This document shows positions 52,825-61,068 of a stretch of 64,000 bases of DNA, piece by piece. Under the pieces are notes generated by a model. It saw nothing but the letters and a program-made list of their open reading frames with translations. It was not told where the DNA came from and ran no database searches. Source of the DNA: QHXW01 sp035297145. GTDB taxonomy: Bacteria > Acidobacteriota > Terriglobia > Bryobacterales > Bryobacteraceae. The stretch is from contig DATGZN010000113.1 of assembly GCA_035297145.1 (NCBI GenBank), positions 170,510 to 234,509 of the forward strand, written 5' to 3'. The translations under genes were made by a program, and so were the position numbers. How positions within the stretch are numbered: the stretch's first letter is position 1; every line of letters starts with the position of its first letter.

Positions 52825-53331
52825 ATGGCTGCCGGAACGCAGATTTCCATGAGCGAATATCTCGCGACGTGCTACAGTCCCGACTGCGACTACGTAGACG
52901 GAGAGGTTCTGGAGCGCAACGTGTGGGAATACGATCACGCCAAGTTGCAAAAGAAGCTGATTCTGTATTTCGGCAATCGCGAGGAGCAATGGCACGTGCA
53001 CGTCGTTGCTGAACAGCGCGTGCAGGTTTCCCCGACGCGCTTTCGCGTGCCGGACGTTTGCGTGGTTGCCGGCGCCGAGCCGACCGAACAGATCTTCACG
53101 AAGCCGCCCATGCTTTGCATCGAGATCCTGTCCCCTGAAGACACCATGTCCCGCACACTGGACCGCGTCAACGACTTTCTGACGTTCGGCGTCAGTCACG
53201 TTTGGGTGCTCGATCCACGCACTAAGCGTGCTTACGACTACACAGCTAGCGGCATGCGGGAGGTGAAGGACGGCGTTCTGCGTACAGATGATCCGCAAAT
53301 CACCGTTCCCTTGGTAGTGATCTTCAGTTAG
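52825..53331 (+). CDS. Uma2-family putative nuclease (copy 1)
   Basis: 168 residues of the DUF820/Uma2 restriction-endonuclease-like fold. Y-S-P-D-C-D-Y-V-D-G-E-V at ~16, R-V-P-D-V-C-V-V at ~71 and P-M-L-C-I-E-I-L-S-P-E-D at ~93 provide the E-D-E-x-L-type acidic residues of the family. Family size is 170-200, so the ending is slightly short. It is nearly identical over long stretches to the next gene, which it precedes by 592 bp start to start. Physiological role unknown. Confidence 0.85.
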   Translation: MAAGTQISMSEYLATCYSPDCDYVDGEVLERNVWEYDHAKLQKKLILYFGNREEQWHVHVVAEQRVQVSPTRFRVPDVCVVAGAEPTEQIFTKPPMLCIEILSPEDTMSRTLDRVNDFLTFGVSHVWVLDPRTKRAYDYTASGMREVKDGVLRTDDPQITVPLVVIFS

Positions 53332-53416
53332 GGGGCATTCATATCCGACGGTTTCGTCCGTCCAGAACCAAGCGACGGAATTGCCGGCGCCGCCGAACCG
53401 GAGCTAATCTAAAGTC

Positions 53417-53923
53417 ATGGCTGCCGGAACGCAGATTTCCGTGAACGAATATCTCTCGACAAGCTACCGTCCCGACTGCGACTACGTAGACGGAGAGGTT
53501 CTGGAGCGCAATGTGGGAGAATTCGATCACAGCAGATTGCAAACCGTTTTGTCGGCGTATTTCTTCGTCCGGGAGAAGCAGTGGGGCATCACTGTGGTTT
53601 CCGAGCAACGCGTGCAAGTCTCACCGACCCGATTTCGCGTACCGGATCTGTGCGTGGTTGTAGGCGGGAAACCCGCTGAGCAGATCTTCACCAAGGCACC
53701 CATGCTTTGCATCGAGATTCTCTCGCCCGAAGACACCATGTCCCGCACGCTCGACCGCGTCAACGACTTTCTGACATTCGGTGGTAGCCACGTCTGGGTG
53801 CTCGATCCCCGAACCAAGCGCGCCTACGACTACACTGCTGCCGGCATGCGGGAGGCAAAGGACGGCGTCTTGCGCACCGACGATCCGCAAATCACCGTCC
53901 CCCTGGCGGAGATCTTCAGTTAA
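53417..53923 (+). CDS. Uma2-family putative nuclease (copy 2)
   Basis: 168 residues, the same length as copy 1. The C-terminal 75 residues (from P-M-L-C-I-E-I-L-S-P-E-D) are almost the same, while the centre (residues ~35-60) differs more. The acidic core residues are all kept. The bases before both ATGs (CTAA-TCTAAA) are also shared, so the promoter region was duplicated with the gene. Its stop overlaps the stop of the convergent Lon gene by 8 bp. Confidence 0.85.
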   Translation: MAAGTQISVNEYLSTSYRPDCDYVDGEVLERNVGEFDHSRLQTVLSAYFFVREKQWGITVVSEQRVQVSPTRFRVPDLCVVVGGKPAEQIFTKAPMLCIEILSPEDTMSRTLDRVNDFLTFGGSHVWVLDPRTKRAYDYTAAGMREAKDGVLRTDDPQITVPLAEIFS

Positions 53924-56312
53924 CCGGCGGCGCGTCCGCCTTCGGTTCCAGCGCAATCTCCATCACTTCTTCGACTGTGTGGACAAAATGGAGCTTGATG
54001 TCACCGATCTGCTCGCTCTTGAGGTCTTCCTTCACGTTCACCTCGTTCTCGAACGGCATTATCACTTCGCGCACACCACTGCGCTTGGCCGCCAGCACCT
54101 TCTCTTTGATACCGCCGATGGGCAGCACCTGGCCGGTGAGCGTGATCTCTCCCGTCATCGCCAGGTTCGGCCGGATACGCCGCTCGGTGAGCATGGAGAC
54201 CAGAGCCGCCGCCATGGTGATACCGGCCGAAGGCCCATCCTTGGGAATTGCACCGGCCGGAACATGGACGTGGATGTCACTGGACTTGAAGATCTCCGGG
54301 TCAATGCCGTAGCGTTCCGCGTTCGCCCGCACCCAGGTGAGCGCCGCCTGCACGGACTCCTGCATCACCGAACCCAACTGTCCAGTCATGATCAGGCCCT
54401 TACTGCCCCCCGGCATGCGGCCCGCTTCGATGAACAGTACATCGCCGCCCACCGGCGTCCACGCCAGCCCCACTGCCACTCCGGCACGCCGCGTGCGCTC
54501 CGCCACCTCCACATCCGGCCGAAATCGGGGCGCGCCTAGCAACTCCTCCACGCGTTCGGGCGTGATTTCACCGGTCCCTGGTTTGCCCTCGGCTATGCGC
54601 CGCGCGCGTTTACGGCATATCGTGCCGATTTCACGCTCGAGGCTGCGCACGCCCGCCTCGCGAGTGTAGCGCCGGATGATGTACCGGACCGCATCATCCG
54701 TAAATACGATACCGGTTTCCGAATCGAGGCCGTTCTCCTCCGTCTGCCGCGGAATGAGATACCGAAAGGCGATGACCACCTTCTCGTGTTCCGTATAGCC
54801 CTGCAGCTCGATGATTTCCATGCGGTCCCGCAGCGCCTCGGGAATTGTATCGAGAATGTTCGCGGTGGTGATGAACAGCACCTTCGATAGGTCGAAGGGC
54901 ACGTCCAGATAGTTGTCACGAAACGTCGAGTTCTGTTCCGGATCCAGAACTTCCAGCAGCGCCGAGGCCGGATCGCCGCGGAAATCGCGTCCTAATTTAT
55001 CCACCTCGTCCAGCATGAAAACCGGGTCTCGCGTACCCACGCGCCGGATTCCTTGAATAATTTGCCCGGGTAATGCCCCAATATAGGTGCGCCGATGGCC
55101 GCGAATTTCGGCTTCATCGTGCATGCCGCCCATCGAAATACGAGCGAATTTCCGCCCGACCGCACGCGCAATAGATTTCCCCAGAGAGGTCTTGCCCACG
55201 CCGGGAGGCCCGACGAAGCACAGGATGGGGCCCTTGAGCACGGGCTTGAGCTGCAGAACCGCCAGGTAGTCCAGAATGCGCTCTTTCACCTTCTCCAGAT
55301 CGTAGTGATCTTCGTCCAGAATCTCGGCGGCGCGCTGTACATTCACTTTTTCCGCCGAAGTCACTGCCCAAGGCAGGCTCACCATCCATTCCAGGTAGGT
55401 GCGCGTGACGCCATATTCCGGTGAAGCCGGCGAAATGCGGGTCAGCCGGTTCAGTTCTTTCATGGCCTCGGTTTTCACTTCCTCGGTCATGCCGGCGGCT
55501 TCAATTTTCTTGCGTAACTCTTCCGCGTCACGGCCGCCCTCTTCGCCCTCGCCCAGCTCCTTTTGAATCGCCTTCAACTGCTCACGGAGATAAAATTCGC
55601 GCTGGGTTTGGGAAAGCTGGCCCTGTACCTGCGATTGGATCTTAGTGCGCAGCTCGATGAGCTCCATTTCGCGTGCCAGGTGCTTGTGGACGAAAGCCAC
55701 CCTCGCGCGCACGTCCAGTTGTTCCAGCACCGCCTGCCGCTCGATATGGCTCAGGCCGGGCAGAACGCCCGCCACCAGATCCGCCAGACGGCCGAATTCA
55801 TTGGTATTCCCGACGGCCGTTGCCAGATCGTCGGAAAGGTTGGGAGACGCCGCCACAATCTGATGAAAGATGCCGACCACGTCGCGGCGCAGCGCCTCCA
55901 GCTCCGGAGTCGGCTCGGGTTCCAACTCGGGCAGCCGTTCCACCTGCGCGCGCAGGTACGGATCGGTGCCGGTATACGCCAGTGTACGCATGCGCGAGAC
56001 GCCTTCACAAAAAAGCAGGATCCCTTCCTTCATGCGCACGATCTTGTGAATCATCGCCACGGTTCCCACCTCGTAGAGGTCCTTTGGGCCGGGAGAATCC
56101 TCGCGAGGATCGATCTGAGACACCATCCCTAACAGCCGGTTTTCACCCAGCGAGGAAATGAGCGCCATCGAACTCGGACGTCCGACATTGATCGGCAGGA
56201 GCGAGTGCGGAAACAGAACTGTGTCGCGCACCGTCAGGATCGGCAGTTCTTCAATCGGTTCCGCGATCTGCATTTCAGGACTTTGCTCTTCAACTTTTTC
56301 TTCCACGGGCAT
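53916..56312 (-). CDS. lon: ATP-dependent Lon protease
   Basis: 798 residues, normal length. The N-terminal substrate domain begins L-P-I-L-T-V-R-D-T-V-L-F-P. The AAA+ module has Walker A G-P-P-G-V-G-K-T-S at ~370 and Walker B P-V-F-M-L-D-E-V-D-K. The protease has the Ser-Lys dyad: S in K-D-G-P-S-A-G at ~695 and K in G-G-I-K-E-K at ~738. It degrades damaged and regulatory proteins in the cytoplasm. It is downstream of the prephenate dehydratase end on the same strand. Confidence 0.96.
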   Translation of the reverse strand: MPVEEKVEEQSPEMQIAEPIEELPILTVRDTVLFPHSLLPINVGRPSSMALISSLGENRLLGMVSQIDPREDSPGPKDLYEVGTVAMIHKIVRMKEGILLFCEGVSRMRTLAYTGTDPYLRAQVERLPELEPEPTPELEALRRDVVGIFHQIVAASPNLSDDLATAVGNTNEFGRLADLVAGVLPGLSHIERQAVLEQLDVRARVAFVHKHLAREMELIELRTKIQSQVQGQLSQTQREFYLREQLKAIQKELGEGEEGGRDAEELRKKIEAAGMTEEVKTEAMKELNRLTRISPASPEYGVTRTYLEWMVSLPWAVTSAEKVNVQRAAEILDEDHYDLEKVKERILDYLAVLQLKPVLKGPILCFVGPPGVGKTSLGKSIARAVGRKFARISMGGMHDEAEIRGHRRTYIGALPGQIIQGIRRVGTRDPVFMLDEVDKLGRDFRGDPASALLEVLDPEQNSTFRDNYLDVPFDLSKVLFITTANILDTIPEALRDRMEIIELQGYTEHEKVVIAFRYLIPRQTEENGLDSETGIVFTDDAVRYIIRRYTREAGVRSLEREIGTICRKRARRIAEGKPGTGEITPERVEELLGAPRFRPDVEVAERTRRAGVAVGLAWTPVGGDVLFIEAGRMPGGSKGLIMTGQLGSVMQESVQAALTWVRANAERYGIDPEIFKSSDIHVHVPAGAIPKDGPSAGITMAAALVSMLTERRIRPNLAMTGEITLTGQVLPIGGIKEKVLAAKRSGVREVIMPFENEVNVKEDLKSEQIGDIKLHFVHTVEEVMEIALEPKADAPPVN

Positions 56313-56364
56313 ACCTATATAGATGCTTGCAGGATTCAGTTGGGTACTGCATACGCGATCGGGC

Positions 56365-57231
56365 TCAATCGCCGCGCGGGTAACAGCCGAGGACGCGCAA
56401 CAAATCAGCTAATTCTCGCAGATGGCCAAGAGCGTTCTGGCACACCGGGTCATTTACTTGTCCGATAAAGTCCAAATAGAAAAGGTACTCCCACGGCTTA
56501 CCACGCAAAGGGCGCGACTCTATTTTGGCGAGATTCAGATCGCGCAGGGCAAATGCGCTCAGTGAGCGGAACAAGGATCCGGGGACGTTGCGCGTCGAGA
56601 AAACCACCGAGGTCTTCCACTGGGCGCCTTTGCGGGCGCGCACGATGGTCCTCCGCGCATCCGCCGGACGCCGCAGGGTGAAGAAACGGGTGAAGTTCCG
56701 CCGGTCGTCTTCGATCGAGCGGCGCAGGATTCTGGCCCCATAGATCTCCGCCGCGACCGACGACGCAATCGACGCCGCATCCCGCAGGCCCTCGGCCATC
56801 ATCATTTTGACGCTTCCGGCAGTGTCGTAGAACGGAACCTTTTCCAGTTGCGGATGCGCGGCGAAGAAATCCAGACACTGGTTCAGCGCCACGGGATGCG
56901 AAAAGACGCGCCGGATTTTTCCGAACGTCACCCCCGGCGGCGCGATCAGATTGTGCACAATCCGGACGCTGGTCTCGCTCACGATCGGCAGGTCGAAGTG
57001 TAGCAGGTGATCGTAATTCTCGTGCACGGAACCGTGCAGCGTGTTTTCGATCGGAATCACCGCGGCCTGAACTTTTTTCTGATCGAGGGCGCGGAATACA
57101 TCTTCGAATCGGGGACAAGGCAGCACCTCGATCGCGGGTCCCAACAGTTTTCGCGCGGCTTCCTCGCTGAATGCGCCGCGTTCCCCTTGGAACGCCACTA
57201 GCAGGCGGCGCCGTCCCGGTTTGCGCTTCAC
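56365..57231 (-). CDS. pheA: Prephenate dehydratase with ACT domain
   Basis: 288 residues. The catalytic domain has F-Q-G-E-R-G-A-F-S-E-E-A at ~12, A-A-V-I-P-I-E-N-T-L-H-G-S-V at ~70 and the diagnostic N-F-T-R-F-F at ~188. The ACT domain ends with E-S-R-P-L-R-G-K-P-W-E-Y-L-F-Y-L-D at ~245, the phenylalanine-sensing motif. It turns prephenate into phenylpyruvate. The GTG at 57231 is used because it overlaps the upstream UbiX stop (GTGA); the longer open frame lies over UbiX and is rejected. There is no fused chorismate mutase. Confidence 0.93.
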   Translation of the reverse strand: MKRKPGRRRLLVAFQGERGAFSEEAARKLLGPAIEVLPCPRFEDVFRALDQKKVQAAVIPIENTLHGSVHENYDHLLHFDLPIVSETSVRIVHNLIAPPGVTFGKIRRVFSHPVALNQCLDFFAAHPQLEKVPFYDTAGSVKMMMAEGLRDAASIASSVAAEIYGARILRRSIEDDRRNFTRFFTLRRPADARRTIVRARKGAQWKTSVVFSTRNVPGSLFRSLSAFALRDLNLAKIESRPLRGKPWEYLFYLDFIGQVNDPVCQNALGHLRELADLLRVLGCYPRGD

Positions 57232-57800
57232 TCGCGCACCGCCGCGCCGTCCCATCGCTTCGCCGTCTCGCTCGGAAGGCCAAGCAGATCCAACACCCGA
57301 TCGACGCTGTGGTCCACCAGGTCCAGAATCGTTTCCGGGTTGTGATAGAATCCGGGAACCGGAGGGGCGATGATCGCGCCCATTTCCGCCAGCGCTACCA
57401 TCGTCCGCAGATGGCCCAGATGCAGGGGGCTCTCCCGCACCATGAGGATGAGCGGCCTGCGTTCTTTGAGAGCGACATCCGCCGCGCGTGTCAGCAGGTT
57501 CGCCGTTACCCCGTGGGCGATCGCGGACATCGTGTGGATTGAACAAGGGGCGATCACCATGCCGCCAGTGCGGAACGAACCACTGGCCAACCGCCCGGAG
57601 ATATCCTCGAGTGGATAACTAAAATGCGCCAGGGATCGTAATTCCGCTGCTTTCTTTCCCAATTCGAGAAATAGAGTCTTCTCGCCGGAACGGCTGAGGA
57701 TCAAATGCGTCTCCACATCCGGCTGAAGCCGGAGCTTTTCGAGCAACCGGAGGCCGTATATCGCCCCGCTCGCGCCGGAGACGCCAACTACAATTTTCAA
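57228..57800 (-). CDS. ubiX: Flavin prenyltransferase UbiX
   Basis: 190 residues from a TTG at 57800, chosen because GAGAGG lies 6 nt upstream and the protein then starts M-K-I-V-V-G-V-S-G-A-S-G-A, the normal length. An ATG at 57824 is possible, but it would abut the palindrome at 57825 and has no ribosome site. Family motifs are R-S-G-E-K-T at ~45, S-F-R-T-G-G-M-V-I-A-P-C-S at ~75, and E-S-P-L-H-L at ~130. It prenylates FMN for UbiD-type decarboxylases; no ubiD gene is in the window. Confidence 0.92.
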   Translation of the reverse strand: MKIVVGVSGASGAIYGLRLLEKLRLQPDVETHLILSRSGEKTLFLELGKKAAELRSLAHFSYPLEDISGRLASGSFRTGGMVIAPCSIHTMSAIAHGVTANLLTRAADVALKERRPLILMVRESPLHLGHLRTMVALAEMGAIIAPPVPGFYHNPETILDLVDHSVDRVLDLLGLPSETAKRWDGAAVRE

Positions 57801-57824
57801 TTTTGGCCTCTCTGCTGAAATCAT

Positions 57825-57840
57825 GTTCTGAATTCAGAAC
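57825..57840. promoter_or_regulatory. Perfect 16-bp palindrome before ubiX
   Basis: GTTCTGAATTCAGAAC is fully symmetric. It shares its arms (GTTCTG/CAGAAC) with the IclR-like sites but has no central base. It is followed by AGAATC, as is the site at 19430. It may be an operator of the same or a related regulator. Confidence 0.4.
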
Positions 57841-57952
57841 AGAATCGCTAACCGGAGGTTGCCCCTGGGGCTTCCCGTCGATATAATTCCCCCAATGGAT
57901 CCTTGATCGATGAGGAGCATCGAGCCCCGGCGTCCAGAGACGGAATCATAGC

Positions 57953-58735
57953 ATGGAAGAGGCCGGACAAAAGCTGAAGCGGGCGCGCGAGCGTCTGAAT
58001 CTTCGGTATCGAGACGTGGAAGACGCCAGCAACCAGATTGCGGCGCGTCACAACAATGACGAGTTCGTCATCGCTCTGAGCCGGCTTTCCGATATCGAGA
58101 ACAAAGGTACCGTTCCCACCATCTACCGGCTCTATTCGCTTTGCACCATTTACCGTCTCGATATCAACGAAGTGCTGGACTGGTACGGGGTCAACGTGTC
58201 GACTCTGGCGGCTGACTCCGCGGCCATCGAACTGCAGCGGACCCACCTGATCGGATTTGGCGCAAACGGCTTCGGTGAAACCCAGATGCCGCTGTCTCTC
58301 GATCCCGGCATCGATTTGCGCCGAACCACTTTCCTCAGCCGCATGATCCAACGCTGGGGCAAACTGCCGCTGGCGATGCTCAATACCATCGATATCAAGA
58401 ACTTCCGCTACGCCTTCATCGGGTCAGAGGACTGGACCATGTACCCGCTTATCCAACCCGGCTCGCTCGTGCTCATCGACGATACCCACCGCAAGGTCGT
58501 GAATACCGGATGGGCCAACGAATACGAACGGCCCATCTATTTCTTCGAGCACCGCAAGGGCTTCGCGTGTGCCTGGTGCACGCTGCAGGAGAATCAACTC
58601 GTGCTGCAGCCCCATCCCGCCTCCATGTGTTATCCGGAAATATACAGCTATCCCACCGACATCGACGTTTTGGGCCAGGTGGTGGGAGTGGCTATGCGTC
58701 TGGATCAGGGGAAGCGACGGCGTAATCGTACCTGA
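57953..58735 (+). CDS. XRE-family regulator with S24-like C-terminal domain
   Basis: 260 residues. The N-terminal helix-turn-helix (L-K-R-A-R-E-R-L-N-L-R-Y-R-D-V-E-D-A, then L-S-D-I-E-N) covers ~8-75. The C-terminal third resembles a LexA/S24 fold: W-T-M-Y-P-L-I-Q-P-G-S-L-V-L-I-D at ~162 and V-L-G-Q-V-V-G-V-A at ~243. In the peptidase the first motif is G-D-S-M-x-P with the catalytic serine; here D-W-T-M-Y-P has T in that place, so autoproteolysis is doubtful. It is convergent with the hypothetical gene at 58692. Confidence 0.78.
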   Translation: MEEAGQKLKRARERLNLRYRDVEDASNQIAARHNNDEFVIALSRLSDIENKGTVPTIYRLYSLCTIYRLDINEVLDWYGVNVSTLAADSAAIELQRTHLIGFGANGFGETQMPLSLDPGIDLRRTTFLSRMIQRWGKLPLAMLNTIDIKNFRYAFIGSEDWTMYPLIQPGSLVLIDDTHRKVVNTGWANEYERPIYFFEHRKGFACAWCTLQENQLVLQPHPASMCYPEIYSYPTDIDVLGQVVGVAMRLDQGKRRRNRT

Positions 58736-59129
58736 GAAGTTCCAGCACGGTTTCCAGGTCCGTCATGAACAGGTTCCGCTCCACTTCGCGGGCATTGGCA
58801 GGAACGAAATTCCGGTAGGGCGAAAGGCGGATCCAAGTAGCCAGGATCGTCTTCTTATCTTCGTTCAACTCGTCTAAATAGTCTTCCAAATCCGTCTTCT
58901 GCTGCTCCAAATTGAAGCAAAGCCACTCGGAAAACGTCTGGCCATGGCTTTGGCGCAAGGTATGGTCGGTTTCGTCCGTGCCAAATAGCTGCTCCAGACC
59001 GTGATGATGATAAGCCCCTGTGTTTTGATCGCGAAGGGAGGCTAAGTAGATCAGGCGTCCGAACGTGGTGGGGATCTGGGATAACGTATTCCGCCAGAGA
59101 TCCGAAGCGGCGCTGCGATCGAATTTCAT
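58692..59129 (-). CDS. Hypothetical protein
   Basis: 145 residues, no signal or membrane segment, acidic and helical. I-P-T-T-F-G-R-L-I-Y-L-A-S-L-R-D at ~20 and Y-H-H-H-G-L-E-Q at ~40 are notable, but I know no named family. It overlaps the 3' end of the XRE gene by 44 bp on the opposite strand. It is divergent from the secreted peptide gene at 59347, with the inverted repeat 59221-59245 between them. Confidence 0.6.
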   Translation of the reverse strand: MKFDRSAASDLWRNTLSQIPTTFGRLIYLASLRDQNTGAYHHHGLEQLFGTDETDHTLRQSHGQTFSEWLCFNLEQQKTDLEDYLDELNEDKKTILATWIRLSPYRNFVPANAREVERNLFMTDLETVLELLRYDYAVASPDPDA

Positions 59130-59220
59130 TTCGGCTTGGTCTCGCTCCGAAGTTCCAAGTTTTCTTGATTGTACAACAAACTGTATGGACCTCCACGGAT
59201 TCCGTACTCATTAGGCACTA

Positions 59221-59245
59221 GGAACAATAGCCAGAAGCTTGTTCC
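59221..59245. promoter_or_regulatory. Perfect inverted repeat in the divergent gap before the secreted peptide gene
   Basis: GGAACAA (59221-59227) and TTGTTCC (59239-59245) are exact inverse copies 11 bp apart. A second, shorter repeat, GGGAA ... TTCCC, follows at 59263-59281. The gap 59130-59346 is AT-rich with no other coding signal. It fits operator sites for a dimeric regulator. Confidence 0.4.
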
Positions 59246-59346
59246 GTTGTCGTAAAAAATACGGGAACTGGCACTATTCCCTCCCCTTATCACCTAGGAT
59301 AACGTTACCAGGCAGCATAACCGTTCACCAAGGAGAGAAATAGCTC

Positions 59347-59463
59347 ATGATAAAGAAGATTGTGTACATTACGGTTCTCGCAATTTCATTTTTCGCCGCT
59401 TCGACGCAAAGCCGTGCCCACGATCCCTGGCCGGAGTGCTGGCCGTGCCCATTTGTCAGGTAG
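59347..59463 (+). CDS. Small secreted peptide with CWPC motif
   Basis: 38 residues. AAGGAGAG lies 11-18 nt before the ATG, a strong ribosome site. The peptide opens M-I-K-K-I-V-Y-I-T-V-L-A-I-S-F-F, a full signal peptide, and ends S-R-A, a likely signal peptidase I site. The mature part would be only 14 residues: H-D-P-W-P-E-C-W-P-C-P-F-V-R, with two cysteines in C-x-x-C and two tryptophans between prolines. I recognise no family. Metal binding, redox activity or a precursor role are guesses. A hairpin follows the stop. Confidence 0.6.
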   Translation: MIKKIVYITVLAISFFAASTQSRAHDPWPECWPCPFVR

Positions 59464-59467
59464 TGCG

Positions 59468-59508
59468 CACGCTGGCTTAAGCTGTTCTAGTTCAGTCACT
59501 TAAGCGTG
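59468..59508 (+). other. Hairpin after the secreted peptide gene
   Basis: CACGC (59468-59472) pairs with GCGTG (59504-59508), and TTAAG (59477-59481) pairs with CTTAA (59499-59503), with a 4-nt bulge and a 17-nt loop. No T-run follows, so it may protect the short mRNA or act as a Rho-dependent end rather than be an intrinsic terminator. Confidence 0.35.
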
Positions 59509-59659
59509 CTCGGGGATGCCCTCCCGCGAGCCGCATCAAAGCCCAGCACCCCCACGCACCAGTGGGCCGCTATATTACTGCGTTTACAGTGCAAAATTCG
59601 ATTGCATTTCACCCGAAATTCGGGTATTCTCGACTCGACGTGTTGGAGCACGTTCAGGC

Positions 59660-60199
59660 ATGAACGTAATACTGATATCTGCTGCGGGTATTGGGGTTCT
59701 TCTCGGGCTGGCATTTCTGTTCCTGTTCAGGACGGTGATCGCTGGAAGACGGAGAGTGGCATTACCAGGAGATTTGGAGAACATCTTCGCACCTTCCCGT
59801 TACAAGCCTATGGAGCGCCTTCTTGATCCGGTGGATCATGAGTTTCTGGCTTCGCAGCCTTCCTATAGTCGGCGCATGGGCCGTCGGTTCCGTGCGAATC
59901 GGATCGCAGCATTCCGCAGTTACGCGCGTTGCCTGGGCAAAGATTTCTCCCGCGTGTCCAACGCGCTGAAAGCATTGATGATCCACGCTTCGGTAGACCG
60001 CTCCGCGTTGGCCGGCCTGCTGCTGAAGCAGCGGCTGATGTTCAGCTACGCCATGATGTCGCTTGAAGTGAAACTGGCGCTGCATAGCTTTGGCTTAAGC
60101 GCTCCGACCGTCGATGTGCGCGAACTGATCGGCACACTGGACGCGATGCGCGCGCAGCTTCGAGCTTTGGCCATGGTCGCCGAGCCAAGCGTCGCGTAA
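59660..60199 (+). CDS. Membrane-anchored hypothetical protein
   Basis: 179 residues from the ATG at 59660. A single N-terminal membrane helix (I-S-A-A-G-I-G-V-L-L-G-L-A-F-L-F-L-F) is followed by a basic, helical cytoplasmic or periplasmic part with no known domain. An open frame extends 144 bp upstream, but the hydrophobic leader starts at this ATG. A strong terminator follows. Confidence 0.62.
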   Translation: MNVILISAAGIGVLLGLAFLFLFRTVIAGRRRVALPGDLENIFAPSRYKPMERLLDPVDHEFLASQPSYSRRMGRRFRANRIAAFRSYARCLGKDFSRVSNALKALMIHASVDRSALAGLLLKQRLMFSYAMMSLEVKLALHSFGLSAPTVDVRELIGTLDAMRAQLRALAMVAEPSVA

Positions 60200-60219
60200 G
60201 AGTTTTCCTTCTCTTTCTG

Positions 60220-60246
60220 GGGCAGGCGCTCGCCTGCCCTTTTGTT
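60220..60246 (+). terminator. Intrinsic terminator
   Basis: GGGCAGGCG (60220-60228) pairs perfectly with CGCCTGCCC (60231-60239) over a 2-nt loop. TTTTGTT follows. It ends the gene at 59660 before the convergent peptidase gene. Confidence 0.88.
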
Positions 60247-60258
60247 TTATCCCTCCCT

Positions 60259-61056
60259 CTAAAGCCGTTTCAGGATCTCTTTGGCCTCGCGAAATTGAGG
60301 AAATCGCTTCTCGGCGTCGCGAAATTCACGCGTATGCACTCTTCTGCGGGCTCCTCGATGATCCACCGGATACCGCAAATGCAGCATTTCGTGAAACAAA
60401 ACATATTCCAAAGCCAGTCTTGGAATGCCATTTGTATCGAAAATCCGGCTGATGATAATGGCATTGTGGGACGGATCGAAGTGGCCCAGCATGGAGCGCG
60501 ATGGCTGGCGGCTCCAGCCAAGCAACGGCCTCCCCATCAAGCCGTCGAAGAAACGGGAATTCAGGTCCTCGAAGATCTGCTCCAGGTGGTGATGCGTACC
60601 CGCCGGTCCGGAGACGAACTTGCGGCCGCGAATCTGCCGGATAACGTGCATGCGCTGCCGGACATCCCGCCGGTTGAGGTACAGGCGGTAGCGATGCGTG
60701 TAGGTGCGGGCAATCGGGCGCCGGAAGAGCTTGCCCAACAAGATGTGCGCCAGCGCCTCGGTGACCGGAGCGGGTGCGCCTTCGAACAGATCCGCGACGC
60801 GTACGTGCAAGCCGTCGCCGGTCATGCGTAGGAAACTATCGGCGTTGGCAAATGGACGGAATTCCACGCGGATGGCGGGCAGCTTGGTTCGCGGCTTCAA
60901 TTCGCGGAATACGCGGGCATAGATCTCGGCCGGCGATTCGAAGAACAGAGTAGTCTGCAACCCAGAAATCGCGGGGGTGTCCGCAAGACCCTCCAGGCGC
61001 GCTTGCATTTCTCTCGAATTTAACATATCAAGGTCATTTGCACCTTCATCATTCAT
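60259..61056 (-). CDS. SprT/YgjP-like zinc metallopeptidase
   Basis: 265 residues. The zinc motif H-E-M-L-H (F-H-E-M-L-H-L-R-Y-P) is at ~222, and H-T-R-E-F at ~243 may give a third ligand. The preceding segment L-N-S-R-F-F-D-G at ~170 matches SprT-type folds. ATG at 61056 is listed; M-L-N-S at 61026 is an equal alternative, and no clear ribosome site separates them. Members act on DNA-protein crosslinks or have unknown substrates. It is divergent from fabH, only 12 bp away. Confidence 0.75.
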   Translation of the reverse strand: MNDEGANDLDMLNSREMQARLEGLADTPAISGLQTTLFFESPAEIYARVFRELKPRTKLPAIRVEFRPFANADSFLRMTGDGLHVRVADLFEGAPAPVTEALAHILLGKLFRRPIARTYTHRYRLYLNRRDVRQRMHVIRQIRGRKFVSGPAGTHHHLEQIFEDLNSRFFDGLMGRPLLGWSRQPSRSMLGHFDPSHNAIIISRIFDTNGIPRLALEYVLFHEMLHLRYPVDHRGARRRVHTREFRDAEKRFPQFREAKEILKRL

Positions 61057-61068
61057 TCATGAGGATCT

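Noticed and set aside
57232..57546. Extension of prephenate dehydratase
   Set aside because: It lies over ubiX in another frame; the GTG at 57231 starts the conserved domain and overlaps the ubiX stop.
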